Position numbers and translations under genes: made by a program. Below the pieces are notes generated by a model that ran no database searches, was not told the origin of the DNA, and saw only the letters and a list, made by a program, of their open reading frames with translations. This document shows, piece by piece, positions 41,591-49,741 of a stretch of 64,000 nt of DNA. Origin of the DNA: JBDSKH01 sp050245915 (lineage in GTDB: Bacteria; Actinomycetota; Actinomycetes; Actinomycetales; Microbacteriaceae); contig JBFWWZ010000005.1 in the NCBI GenBank assembly GCA_050245915.1, positions 40,261 to 104,260 of the forward strand. Reading direction: 5' to 3'. The number at the start of each line of letters is the position of its first letter. The stretch's first letter is position 1.

Positions 41591-43120
41591 GTGACGAACA
41601 ACATCCTGGAGATGCGCTCCATCACCAAGACGTTCCCCGGCGTCAAGGCGCTCCAGAACGTGACCCTCGAGGTCGCGCGCGGCGAGATCCACGCGATCTG
41701 CGGCGAGAACGGGGCCGGGAAGTCGACGCTGATGAAGGTGCTGTCGGGCGTCTACCCCAGCGGCAGTTACGACGGCGAGATCGTCTTCGAGGGCGAGACG
41801 ATGCACTTCCACAACCTTCGCGACAGCGAGGCGAAGGGCATCGTCATCATCCACCAGGAGCTGGCGCTCAGCCCGCACCTCTCGATCGCCGAGAACATCT
41901 TCCTCAACAACGAGGTGAAGGGTGCGCTCGGCCTCATCGACTGGAACAAGACCAACCAGGAGGCGCAGAAGCTCCTGGCCCGCGTCGGTCTCAAAGAGAA
42001 CCCGACCACCAGGATCAAGAACATCGGCGTCGGCAAGCAGCAGCTGGTCGAGATCGCGAAGGCGCTGTCCAAGCGCGTCAAGCTGCTGATCCTCGACGAG
42101 CCGACCGCCGCCCTCAACGACGAGGACTCCGATCACCTGCTCGACCTGCTCCTGCACCTGAAAGGTCAGGGGATCACGTCGATCATCATCAGTCACAAGT
42201 TGAACGAGATCAAGAAGGTCGCGGACACCGTGACGGTGATCCGGGACGGCAAGGCGATCGAGTCGATCGCCAAGAAGGACATCTCCGAGGACCGCATCAT
42301 CAAGGACATGGTGGGGCGCGACCTCGAGCACCGGTACCCGGAGCACACGCCGAAGATCGGCGCCGAGGTGCTGCGCGTCGAGAACTGGACGGCGCACCAC
42401 CCGCAGGACTCCAGCCGCGTCGTCGTCGACGATGTGAGCATCACCGTGCACGCCGGCGAGATCGTCGGCATCGCGGGCCTGATGGGCGCCGGGCGCACCG
42501 AGTTCGCGATGAGCCTGTTCGGCCGCAGTTACGGCACCCGCATCAGCGGCCGGGTCTACAAGAACGGCGCCGAGATCAAGACGCGGACCGTGTCGGAGGC
42601 GATCGACAACGGCATCGCCTACGCGACGGAAGACCGCAAGTACTACGGCTTGAACCTCATCGAGGACATCAAGCGCAACATCGCCGTCGCCGCGCCGAAG
42701 AAGGTGGCCCGCTTCGGGCTGGTGAGCGAGGGCAAGGAATTCCAGATCGCGAACCAGTTCCGCAAGGACCTCAACATCAAGGCGCCGGATGTCATGGTGC
42801 CGGCAGGCAAGCTGTCGGGCGGAAACCAGCAGAAGGTCGTGCTCTCGAAGTGGATCAACTCCACCCCCGACGTGCTGATCCTCGACGAGCCCACCCGCGG
42901 CATCGACGTCGGGGCGAAGTACGAGATCTACACGATCATCAACCGGCTCGCGGCGGAGGGGAAGGCGATCATCGTGATCTCCTCCGAGCTGCCCGAGCTG
43001 ATCGGGATCTGCGACCGGATCTACGCCCTGTCAGAGGGCCGGATCACCGGCGAGCTCCCGATCGAGAAGGCCACACCCGAAGCACTCATCAAGCTCATGA
43101 CCATGGAGAAGCAGCGCTGA
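41591..43120 (+). CDS. gguA: Multiple-sugar ABC transporter ATPase, double NBD
   Basis: The 509-residue ATPase has two nucleotide-binding domains. The first has Walker A GENGAGKST at 38-46, IIHQELALSPHLSIAENIFL and LLILDEPTAALND. The second has a degenerate Walker A (GLMGAGRTEF near 295-304), signature LSGGNQQKV and LILDEPTRGIDVGAK. This asymmetry is normal for RbsA/MmsA/GguA proteins. The start is GTG with a distant AAGGAAGG. The TGA overlaps the permease ATG by one base. Confidence 0.94.
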   Translation: MTNNILEMRSITKTFPGVKALQNVTLEVARGEIHAICGENGAGKSTLMKVLSGVYPSGSYDGEIVFEGETMHFHNLRDSEAKGIVIIHQELALSPHLSIAENIFLNNEVKGALGLIDWNKTNQEAQKLLARVGLKENPTTRIKNIGVGKQQLVEIAKALSKRVKLLILDEPTAALNDEDSDHLLDLLLHLKGQGITSIIISHKLNEIKKVADTVTVIRDGKAIESIAKKDISEDRIIKDMVGRDLEHRYPEHTPKIGAEVLRVENWTAHHPQDSSRVVVDDVSITVHAGEIVGIAGLMGAGRTEFAMSLFGRSYGTRISGRVYKNGAEIKTRTVSEAIDNGIAYATEDRKYYGLNLIEDIKRNIAVAAPKKVARFGLVSEGKEFQIANQFRKDLNIKAPDVMVPAGKLSGGNQQKVVLSKWINSTPDVLILDEPTRGIDVGAKYEIYTIINRLAAEGKAIIVISSELPELIGICDRIYALSEGRITGELPIEKATPEALIKLMTMEKQR

Positions 43121-44367
43121 TGTCCACTCCCACGACCACAGACACGGACCTCGTCGAGCAGGTCGGCCCGCCGACGAACCGGGTGACGCTCGCCATCCGG
43201 CATGTCGTCAGCGATCTCGGCAAGAACGGCATCTTCATCGCGCTCGTCGCGGTGGTGCTGCTGTTCAGCATCACCACGAACGGGATCCTGCTGCGACCGC
43301 AGAACATCTCGAACCTGATCGTGCAGAACGGTTACATCCTCGTTCTGGCGATCGGCATGGTGCTGATCATCGTCGCCGGCCACATCGATCTGTCGGTGGG
43401 CTCGGTCGCCGCCTTCATCGGGGCGGTATCCGGTGTCTTCGCCGTGCACTGGGGCCTGCCCTGGTGGCTCGCCATCATCCTGTCGCTGCTCGTCGGGGCG
43501 GTGGTCGGCGCCTGGCAGGGCTTCTGGGTGGCGTTCGTCGGCATCCCGGCCTTCATCGTGACCCTGGCCGGCATGCTCATCTTCCGCGGCCTGGCGCTCG
43601 TGGTGCTCGGCAACGCCAACATCGGCTCGTTCCCCGCCGAGTACCGTGCGATCGGCAACGGGTTCATCAACTTCCCGATCGACATCCCCGGCGGCTTCAA
43701 GGCCCACATCGATCCCGTCACCCTCATCGTCGGCCTGATCGCCGTCGGCGGCATCATCGTGCAGCAGGTGCGCACCCGGCGCGGCCGCGTCAGCTACGCC
43801 CAGGAGGTCGAGCCGCTCGGCTGGTTCATCGCCAAGATGGTGCTCGTCGTGGTCGGCGTCGGCGCGTTCGCCTACGCCCTCTCGGTGTACAAGGGCATCC
43901 CGGTGACGCTGATCATCCTGGCGGTGCTGGTGCTGATCTACGGCACCATCCAGAACCGCAGCGTGTTCGGCCGCCACATCTACGCGATCGGCGGGAACCG
44001 TCATGCGGCCGAGCTGTCGGGCATCAAGACCCGCCAGGTGGACTTCTGGCTGTTCGTCAACATGGGCGTGCTCGCCGCGCTCGCCGGCATGATCTTCACC
44101 GCGCGACTCAACCTCGCGGGGCCGAAGGCCGGTGACGGCTTCGAGCTGGAGGCGATCTCGGCGGCGTTCATCGGCGGCGCGGCCGTCCAGGGCGGTGTCG
44201 GAACCATCGGCGGCGCGATCATCGGCGGTCTCATCATCGGCGTGCTCAACAACGGCATGTCGATCATGGGCATCGGCATCGAGTGGCAGCAGGCCGTGAA
44301 GGGCTTCGTGCTGCTGCTCGCGGTCGCGTTCGACGTCTTCAACAAGCGGCGGTCCGGCGGTCGCTAG
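43120..44367 (+). CDS. gguB: Multiple-sugar ABC transporter permease
   Basis: The 415-residue permease has about ten to eleven spans, with VAGHIDLSVGSVAAFIGAV, VFGRHIYAIGGNRHAAELSGI and AAFIGGAAVQGGVGTIGGAI, all typical of GguB/MmsB. A long exported or loop segment (FPIDIPGGFKAHIDP) is present, as in this subfamily. It is the last gene of the arabinose operon. The stop codon sits at the centre of an 18-base perfect palindrome (44357-44374) and a hairpin follows. Confidence 0.94.
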   Translation: MSTPTTTDTDLVEQVGPPTNRVTLAIRHVVSDLGKNGIFIALVAVVLLFSITTNGILLRPQNISNLIVQNGYILVLAIGMVLIIVAGHIDLSVGSVAAFIGAVSGVFAVHWGLPWWLAIILSLLVGAVVGAWQGFWVAFVGIPAFIVTLAGMLIFRGLALVVLGNANIGSFPAEYRAIGNGFINFPIDIPGGFKAHIDPVTLIVGLIAVGGIIVQQVRTRRGRVSYAQEVEPLGWFIAKMVLVVVGVGAFAYALSVYKGIPVTLIILAVLVLIYGTIQNRSVFGRHIYAIGGNRHAAELSGIKTRQVDFWLFVNMGVLAALAGMIFTARLNLAGPKAGDGFELEAISAAFIGGAAVQGGVGTIGGAIIGGLIIGVLNNGMSIMGIGIEWQQAVKGFVLLLAVAFDVFNKRRSGGR

Positions 44368-44419
44368 CGACCGCTGAGAGGCACGGCGTCGCCGCGATCC
44401 GCAGGATCGCCAGCGGTCG
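44368..44419. terminator. Bidirectional hairpin between gguB and the convergent binding protein
   Basis: CGACCGCTG (44368-44376) pairs with CAGCGGTCG (44411-44419), with an inner GCGATCC / GGATCGC stem (44394-44410). A separate perfect palindrome GCGGTCGCTAGCGACCGC overlaps the gguB stop. Confidence 0.6.
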
Positions 44420-44423
44420 GCGG

Positions 44424-45707
44424 CTAGCCGATCTGGAACTCGTCGTACGCCGCGACGAGCGCTTTGCGGAACGCCTCGGTCTTGCGGTCGGTGCCGAACT
44501 TCGACACCGCCGTCGATATCGCCGCCGACCAGCTGATGCTGGCCGCTGCGCCATGCGCGAGAGAGCTCACCACGGTGTCCTGCGTGAACGACGCGATGGC
44601 GGTCTGCTGATAGGCCGGGTAGTCGGACGCCTTCGTGTCGGTGCGCGCCGGGATCGACCCTTTCGCGAGGTTGAACGCCTTCTGACCGGCCGCGCTGCTG
44701 ATCGTGGTCAGCCAGTCTTTCGCGGCCGCCTCGTGCGGCGCGCCCACCGGGAGGGTGAACGAGTCCGCCAGGAAGTCGAACACGCCGGCCGTTCCGGGCG
44801 TCGGGAACGTGGTGTACTCGTCGCCGTAGGTCAGGCCGGCCTGCTCGAATGCCGCCTCGGCCCAGTCGCCCATCACGTTGTAGGCGGCGTCGCCGTCGAT
44901 CACCCGCTGGGTCGCCGCATCCCATTCCATACCCGAGTAGTCGGGGTTGGCGTAGTCCAGCAGCATCCCGTAGTGGTCGATGGCGGACTGGAGGCCGCGC
45001 ACGTTCCAGCCGGTGGTGCCGGTCCAGAGACCCGAGTAGCCCTGCGGGCCGAGGTCGGCGATCAGCACGTTCTCGAAGAGCTGCAGCTGGGTCCAGTCGG
45101 TGCCGAGGGCGAGCGGGTACTCCACGCCGGCGGCGCGGAGGGTCTCGAGGTCGGCGAGCCAGGCGTTGAGATCGGCCGGGGCCGCCGTCGGATCGATGCC
45201 GGCCGATGCCAGCACCGCCGTGTTCGCCCACACCACGTTCGCGCGGTGGATGTTGCTCGGCACCGAGTAGATCTTGCCGTCGACCGTCAGCCGGTCGATC
45301 AGGGTCTCCGGGAAGATGTCGTTCAGGCCGTTCTCGGCGTAGAACCCGGTGAGGTCCTGCAGCTGGCCGGCTTCGATGTAGTCGGTGAGCTCGGCGCCCG
45401 CGTGCGCCTGGAACGTGTCCGGCGGGTTCCCCGCCTCGAGCCGGGCCGCCAGGGCCGCCTTCGCGTTCGAGCCGGCGCCTCCGGCGACGGACGCGTTGAT
45501 GAACTCGATGCCCGGGTACTGGGTGGCGAACTCGCTCACGAGGGCGTCGAGGCCCACCTTCTCCGAGCCGGCGACCCACCAGGTGAACGCCTCGAGCTGG
45601 TTCGGGTTGTTCGGGTCCGATCCGGATCCGGCAGCCGCCGAGCAGCCCGTCAGGGCGAGCCCGAGGGCGGCGACCGCAGCGACGGCTCTGGCGATGCGCG
45701 ACGTCAT
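44424..45707 (-). CDS. Orphan sugar-binding lipoprotein, glucose/mannose type
   Basis: The 427-residue family 1 binding protein has lipobox LTGC (Cys22). The start is set by GGAGG ahead of the ATG. It resembles glucose/mannose-binding proteins of CUT1 systems: EAFTWWVAGSEKVGLDALVSEFA, GAGSNAKAALAARLEAGNPPDTFQAHAGAEL and VPSNIHRANVVWANTAVL. No permease or ATPase gene is adjacent; it follows xylB on the same strand after 125 bases. It may feed a transporter encoded elsewhere. An induced binding protein for xylooligosaccharides or glucose is inference. Confidence 0.85.
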   Translation of the reverse strand: MTSRIARAVAAVAALGLALTGCSAAAGSGSDPNNPNQLEAFTWWVAGSEKVGLDALVSEFATQYPGIEFINASVAGGAGSNAKAALAARLEAGNPPDTFQAHAGAELTDYIEAGQLQDLTGFYAENGLNDIFPETLIDRLTVDGKIYSVPSNIHRANVVWANTAVLASAGIDPTAAPADLNAWLADLETLRAAGVEYPLALGTDWTQLQLFENVLIADLGPQGYSGLWTGTTGWNVRGLQSAIDHYGMLLDYANPDYSGMEWDAATQRVIDGDAAYNVMGDWAEAAFEQAGLTYGDEYTTFPTPGTAGVFDFLADSFTLPVGAPHEAAAKDWLTTISSAAGQKAFNLAKGSIPARTDTKASDYPAYQQTAIASFTQDTVVSSLAHGAAASISWSAAISTAVSKFGTDRKTEAFRKALVAAYDEFQIG

Positions 45708-45788
45708 TGTGTCCTCCGTTGGAACGGCGCGTGCCTGCCCCACCGGCAGACCACGCCAGAGACAGCATCGGCGTTCGGCGCCGGCCGC

Positions 45789-45837
45789 GGTAGACCCCTA
45801 CCCTGGTGCCCCGCGCGAGGGGGTAGAACGCGCTACC
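45789..45837. promoter_or_regulatory. Two GGTAG-n-CTACC palindromes upstream of the orphan binding protein
   Basis: GGTAGACCCCTACC (45789-45802) and GGTAGAACGCGCTACC (45822-45837) lie 33 bases apart, 80-130 bases upstream of the ATG at 45707. The second overlaps the xylB stop. They look like tandem regulator sites for a separate promoter. Confidence 0.4.
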
Positions 45838-47248
45838 GCCGGGCCGCGTAGGCCGCCCTGATCTGCGGGCGGGTGTCCTGGGCGGGCTCGGCGGCGGTGG
45901 CGACCGGCCACGACGGCCGGGATCCGGTGAGCGTCCAGGCTGCCTGCACCGCCGCGCCCATGGCGACGTACTCGCCCGGTTCCGGCACGACGACCGGCAC
46001 ATCGAAGACCTGCGCCGCGATCGCGGCGACCGCCTCGTTCTGGGCGGCGCCGCCGATGAGCAGGATGCGACGCGCGGCGACCCCGAGCGACCGCACGGCG
46101 TCGAGACCGTCGGCCAGCGCGCACAGCATCCCTTCGACGGCGGCACGCGCGAGGCCCTCGCGCGTGGTGGACGCGAGGGTCATGCCGAACAGCGTGGCGG
46201 TGGCGTCGGGGAGGTTGGGGGTGCGCTCGCCCTCGAAGTACGGCTGCAGCACCAGACCGTGCGCTCCGGGCTCGGCGGCCAGGGCGAGGCGCCCGAGCTC
46301 GGCGTGGTCGACGCCGAGCAGGCCGGCGATGGAATCCAGGATGCGGGCCGCATTGAGCGTGGCGACCAGCGGCAGGAAGACCCCGCTGGCATCGGCGAAC
46401 CCCGCGACGGCGCCGGAGGCGTCGGCGGTCGGGGCATCGGTGACCGCGAACACGGTGCCGCTGGTCCCGATCGAGACGACGACATCGCCCTCGGATGCGC
46501 CGAGCCCGAGCGCGGCGCCGGCGTTGTCCCCGGCGCCCGGGCCGACGGGGATGCCTGCCGGCACCCCGGGGAGCCCGGCGGTCTCGCCTGCCGCGGCAGA
46601 GGCATCCAGCACCCGCGGCAGAACCGCGTCGTGCCCGAGCGCCGCGATCAGCAGCTCGCGATCGTAGTCGCCGGTCGCGGGGGACCAGTAACTGGTGCCG
46701 CTGGCGTCGGAGCGGTCGGTGGTCAGCTGGCCGAGGTCCGGCCCCAGCTCGCTGGCACCGGCGGCACCGAAGCCGCGCAGCCGCCAGGTGAGCCAGTCGT
46801 GCGGGAGTGCGACCGCGGCGACGCGCGCCGCGTTCTCGGGCTCGGCATCCCGCAGCCAGCGGAGCTTCGTCGCGGTGAAGCTGGCGACGGGCAGGCTGCC
46901 GGTGCGGCGGGCGAGCTCCTCGGCCCCGAACTCGGCGATCAGCGCGGCGGCGGCGTCGGCGGAGCGGGTGTCGTTCCAGAGCAGCGCGGGCCGGATGACC
47001 TCGCCGTCGGCGTCGAGCACGACCATGCCGTGCTGCTGACCGGCGATCGAGATCGCGGAGACGTCGCCGAGCCCCCCGGCGTCGGCGATGGCGGCCAGCA
47101 GCGCGCCCCACCAGTAGGCGGGGTCGATCTCCGTGCCGTCGGGGTGCGTCGCGCGCCCGGACCGCACGATCGCCCCCGTCTCCGCGTCGCGGATCACCAC
47201 CTTGCAGCTCTGCGTCGAGGAGTCGACGCCCGCGACGAGGGTCGCCAT
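45833..47248 (-). CDS. xylB: Xylulokinase
   Basis: The 471-residue FGGY kinase phosphorylates D-xylulose to D-xylulose-5-phosphate. The N-terminal phosphate-binding region is AGVDSSTQSCKVV with D9. SIAGQQHGMVVLD and PALLWNDTRS form the sugar site. The catalytic base is D241 in GPGAGDNAGAALG, and IGGAAQNEAV belongs to the ATP site. It starts 6 bases after the xylA stop on the same strand, so xylAB are one operon under the promoter at 48.5 kb. Confidence 0.94.
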   Translation of the reverse strand: MATLVAGVDSSTQSCKVVIRDAETGAIVRSGRATHPDGTEIDPAYWWGALLAAIADAGGLGDVSAISIAGQQHGMVVLDADGEVIRPALLWNDTRSADAAAALIAEFGAEELARRTGSLPVASFTATKLRWLRDAEPENAARVAAVALPHDWLTWRLRGFGAAGASELGPDLGQLTTDRSDASGTSYWSPATGDYDRELLIAALGHDAVLPRVLDASAAAGETAGLPGVPAGIPVGPGAGDNAGAALGLGASEGDVVVSIGTSGTVFAVTDAPTADASGAVAGFADASGVFLPLVATLNAARILDSIAGLLGVDHAELGRLALAAEPGAHGLVLQPYFEGERTPNLPDATATLFGMTLASTTREGLARAAVEGMLCALADGLDAVRSLGVAARRILLIGGAAQNEAVAAIAAQVFDVPVVVPEPGEYVAMGAAVQAAWTLTGSRPSWPVATAAEPAQDTRPQIRAAYAARR

Positions 47249-47254
47249 GAGCCG

Positions 47255-48448
47255 CTAGCGCGCGCCCATCAGGTGCTCCGTCGCCAGCTGCTGCAGGCGG
47301 ACGAAGCCGAAGCCGTGGCCACCGAGGTAGGCGGCGGCGTCGAAGTCCTCCCACGCGGAGCGGTCGGCGATCAGGTCGTCGTAGCTCTCACCGGCGCCGA
47401 GCGTGGTCTGCGCGAGCTCGGGCACCTTGGCGGCGGCGAGCGCCTCCTGCACCTCGGGGTCGGCGCGGAACGCCGCCGCGCGCTCCTTCAGCATCAGATA
47501 GGTGCGCATGTTGGCGGCCGCCGACTCCCAGACCCCGGTCTCGTCCTCGGTGCGGCTCGGCTTGTAGTCGAAGTGCAGGGGGCCGGTGTACGCCTGGCCG
47601 CCGTTCGGTCCGCCGTGCTCGAGCAGGTCGACGAGGGCGAAGGCGTTGTGCAGGTCGCCGTGACCGAACACCAGGTCCTGGTCGTACTTGATGCCGCGCT
47701 GGCCGTTCAGGTCGATGTGGAAGAGCTTGCCGTGGTACAGCGCCTGCGCGATGCCGGCCTGGAAGTTGAGGCCCGCCATCTGCTCGTGCCCGACCTCGGG
47801 GTTGAGGCCGACCATCTCGGGGCGCTCGAGGCTGCCGATGAAGGCGATCGCGTGGCCGACGGTCGGCAGCAGGATGTCGCCGCGCGGCTCGTTCGGCTTC
47901 GGCTCGATCGCGAACCGGATGTCGTAGCCCTTGTCGACGACGTACTGGCCGAGCAGGTCGACGGCCTCCTTGTAGCGGGCAAGTGCCTGCTGGATGTCTT
48001 TCGCGGAGTCGTACTCGGCGCCTTCGCGCCCGCCCCACATGACGAACGTCTTCGCGCCGAGCTCGGCGGCGAGGTCGAGCTGGCGGATCACCTTGCGGAT
48101 CGCGAACCGGCGCACGGCACGGTCGTTGGAGGTGAAGCTTCCGTCTTTGAAGACGGGGGCGCTGAACAGGTTGGTGGTCATCATCGGGACGATGAGGCCG
48201 GTGTCTTTCAGCGCGCCCTTCAGGCGGTCGATCTGAGTCTGGCGCTCGGCGTCGGTCGAGCCGAAGGCGAACAGGTCGTCGTCGTGGAACGTGAGTCCCA
48301 TCGCGCCGAGCTCCGCGAGCTTCTCGACCGCATGGACGACGTCGAGCGCCGGACGTGTGGGGCCGCCGAACGGGTCGGTGCCGTTGTAGCCGATGGTCCA
48401 GAGGCCGAAGGTGAAGCGGTCGGCCTTGGTGGGGGTGGGGATGCTCAT
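47255..48448 (-). CDS. xylA: Xylose isomerase
   Basis: The 397-residue TIM-barrel enzyme converts D-xylose to D-xylulose with divalent metal. Active-site residues are H55 and D58 in GLTFHDDDLF, and E182 and K184 in IEPKPNEPRG, with NPEVGHEQMAG and GQRGIKYDQDLVFGHGD further on. Length and numbering agree with the actinobacterial class I enzymes. The start is the ATG in MSIPTPTKAD, with GGAG 8 bases upstream. It is divergent from the ROK regulator xylR, with an operator over its promoter. Confidence 0.97.
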   Translation of the reverse strand: MSIPTPTKADRFTFGLWTIGYNGTDPFGGPTRPALDVVHAVEKLAELGAMGLTFHDDDLFAFGSTDAERQTQIDRLKGALKDTGLIVPMMTTNLFSAPVFKDGSFTSNDRAVRRFAIRKVIRQLDLAAELGAKTFVMWGGREGAEYDSAKDIQQALARYKEAVDLLGQYVVDKGYDIRFAIEPKPNEPRGDILLPTVGHAIAFIGSLERPEMVGLNPEVGHEQMAGLNFQAGIAQALYHGKLFHIDLNGQRGIKYDQDLVFGHGDLHNAFALVDLLEHGGPNGGQAYTGPLHFDYKPSRTEDETGVWESAAANMRTYLMLKERAAAFRADPEVQEALAAAKVPELAQTTLGAGESYDDLIADRSAWEDFDAAAYLGGHGFGFVRLQQLATEHLMGAR

Positions 48449-48489
48449 GGTGAAGACTCCGACGTCGGTGGCGATAGCGTGCAAAGAGC

Positions 48490-48524
48490 AATCTAGCGAT
48501 ATAAGTTGAAGTGATCAACATATA
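48490..48524. promoter_or_regulatory. xylA promoter with XylR operator
   Basis: On the minus strand, -35 TTGATC (48513-48518) and -10 TAGATT (48490-48495) are 17 bases apart. An imperfect palindrome, TATAAGTTGA (48500-48509) and TCAACATATA (48515-48524), covers the spacer and the -35 box. The same half-site ATAAGTTGA occurs at 60450-60458. Confidence 0.7.
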
Positions 48525-48547
48525 GCACGGAGCGAGGGGGTGACCAG

Positions 48548-49732
48548 ATGGCGGGACTGAAGGCCGCGAAGTCGACAGGGGTCGGCACCGATCAGCTGCG
48601 CAGGCACAACCTGGCGGCGATCCTCACGCTCGTCCACCACGCCGGATCCCAGCCCCGGTCGGCCCTCACGGCGCAGACCGGGCTCAACCGCTCGACCGTC
48701 GCCGCGCTCGTCGGGGAGCTCACCGAGCTCGGCCTCGTGTACGAGACCGAGCCCGACGCGACCAAGCAGGTCGGGCGGCCGAGCCCCACCGTCAACGCCG
48801 ACCGCCGCAACGTCGCGATCGCCGTCAACCCCGAAGTGGATGCCGTGACGGCCGGCGTCGTCACGCTCGGCGGGCAGGTGGCCGAGACCGTCCGCCACGA
48901 GACCGCAGCACCGCCGACCGCCGCCGAGGCGGTGGAGATCGCGGTCGCCCTCATCGACCGGCTCACTGCAGAGCTCGCCGCCGACGTGCGGGTGATCGGG
49001 GTCGGCGTCGCCGCCCCCGGGCTGGTCCGCGACGAGGACGGGCTGATCCGCCTCGCCCCGCACCTGCACTGGGTCGACGAGCCATTCGAGGCGATGCTCG
49101 CCGCGGCGACCGGATACCGGGTGTCCGTCGGCAACGACGCCAGGCTCGGTGCGCTGGTCGAGCACATCTACGGCGCAGGCCGCGGGGGCGACGACCTCGT
49201 CTACCTCAACGGCGGCCCCAGCGGCATCGGCGGCGGGGTCATCACCCGTGGCACGCTGCTCGGCGGCGCCAGCGGCTACGCCGGCGAGTTCGGCCACACC
49301 CGGGCAGGCGGAGGCGGCGACGTCGACCTCGAGTCGCTCGTCCGCCGCGCCGACCTGCTCGCCGCCGTCGGCCGGGGAGCGGCGAGCCCCGGTGAACTCG
49401 ACGAGCTCGTACTCGGTTCCGACGACCCCGCGGTGCTCGAGGTGGTGCACCGGCAGCTCGCGGCGCTGGCGCCCGCGCTGGGTGACGCCATCAACATCCT
49501 GAACCCGCCGCTGATCGTGCTCGGCGGGTTCCTGTCGACGATCTACCAGCGCGACCCCGCCTACCTCGAGGAGCGGGTCGCTGCGCAGAGCCTCGCCGCC
49601 CCCTTCGAGGACGTGACGATCGCCCCGGCCGGGCTCGGGTCCGACCTGCTCATGATCGGCGCCGCGGAGCTGACCTTCTCGGGGCTGCTCGCGGACCCCG
49701 CCGGATACGGCAGGGCCGCCGCCCGGGATTAG
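48548..49732 (+). CDS. xylR: ROK-family xylose repressor
   Basis: The 394-residue protein has an N-terminal winged HTH (about 22-65: RRHNLAAILTLVHHAGSQPRS, LTAQTGLNRSTVAALVGEL) and a ROK domain (VGVAAPGLVRDEDG, NDARLGALVEHIYGAGRGG, AGEFGHTRAGGGG). Unlike standard ROK proteins it lacks the CxCGxxGC zinc cluster after the conserved GH; the loop is shortened. It diverges from xylA and probably binds the operator between them. Its stop codon is part of the -10 box of the next gene. Confidence 0.88.
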   Translation: MAGLKAAKSTGVGTDQLRRHNLAAILTLVHHAGSQPRSALTAQTGLNRSTVAALVGELTELGLVYETEPDATKQVGRPSPTVNADRRNVAIAVNPEVDAVTAGVVTLGGQVAETVRHETAAPPTAAEAVEIAVALIDRLTAELAADVRVIGVGVAAPGLVRDEDGLIRLAPHLHWVDEPFEAMLAAATGYRVSVGNDARLGALVEHIYGAGRGGDDLVYLNGGPSGIGGGVITRGTLLGGASGYAGEFGHTRAGGGGDVDLESLVRRADLLAAVGRGAASPGELDELVLGSDDPAVLEVVHRQLAALAPALGDAINILNPPLIVLGGFLSTIYQRDPAYLEERVAAQSLAAPFEDVTIAPAGLGSDLLMIGAAELTFSGLLADPAGYGRAAARD

Positions 49733-49735
49733 GCT
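49730..49735 (+). promoter_or_regulatory. -10 hexamer TAGGCT of the GH1 gene
   Basis: TAGGCT includes the xylR stop codon and ends 6 bases before GTG 49742, favouring that start over GTG 49739. Confidence 0.5.
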
Positions 49736-49741
49736 CGGGTG

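Noticed and set aside
43021..46146. 1041-codon minus-strand frame spanning several genes
   Set aside because: It crosses gguB in antisense and the orphan binding protein and xylB in another frame, so it is an artefact of high GC.
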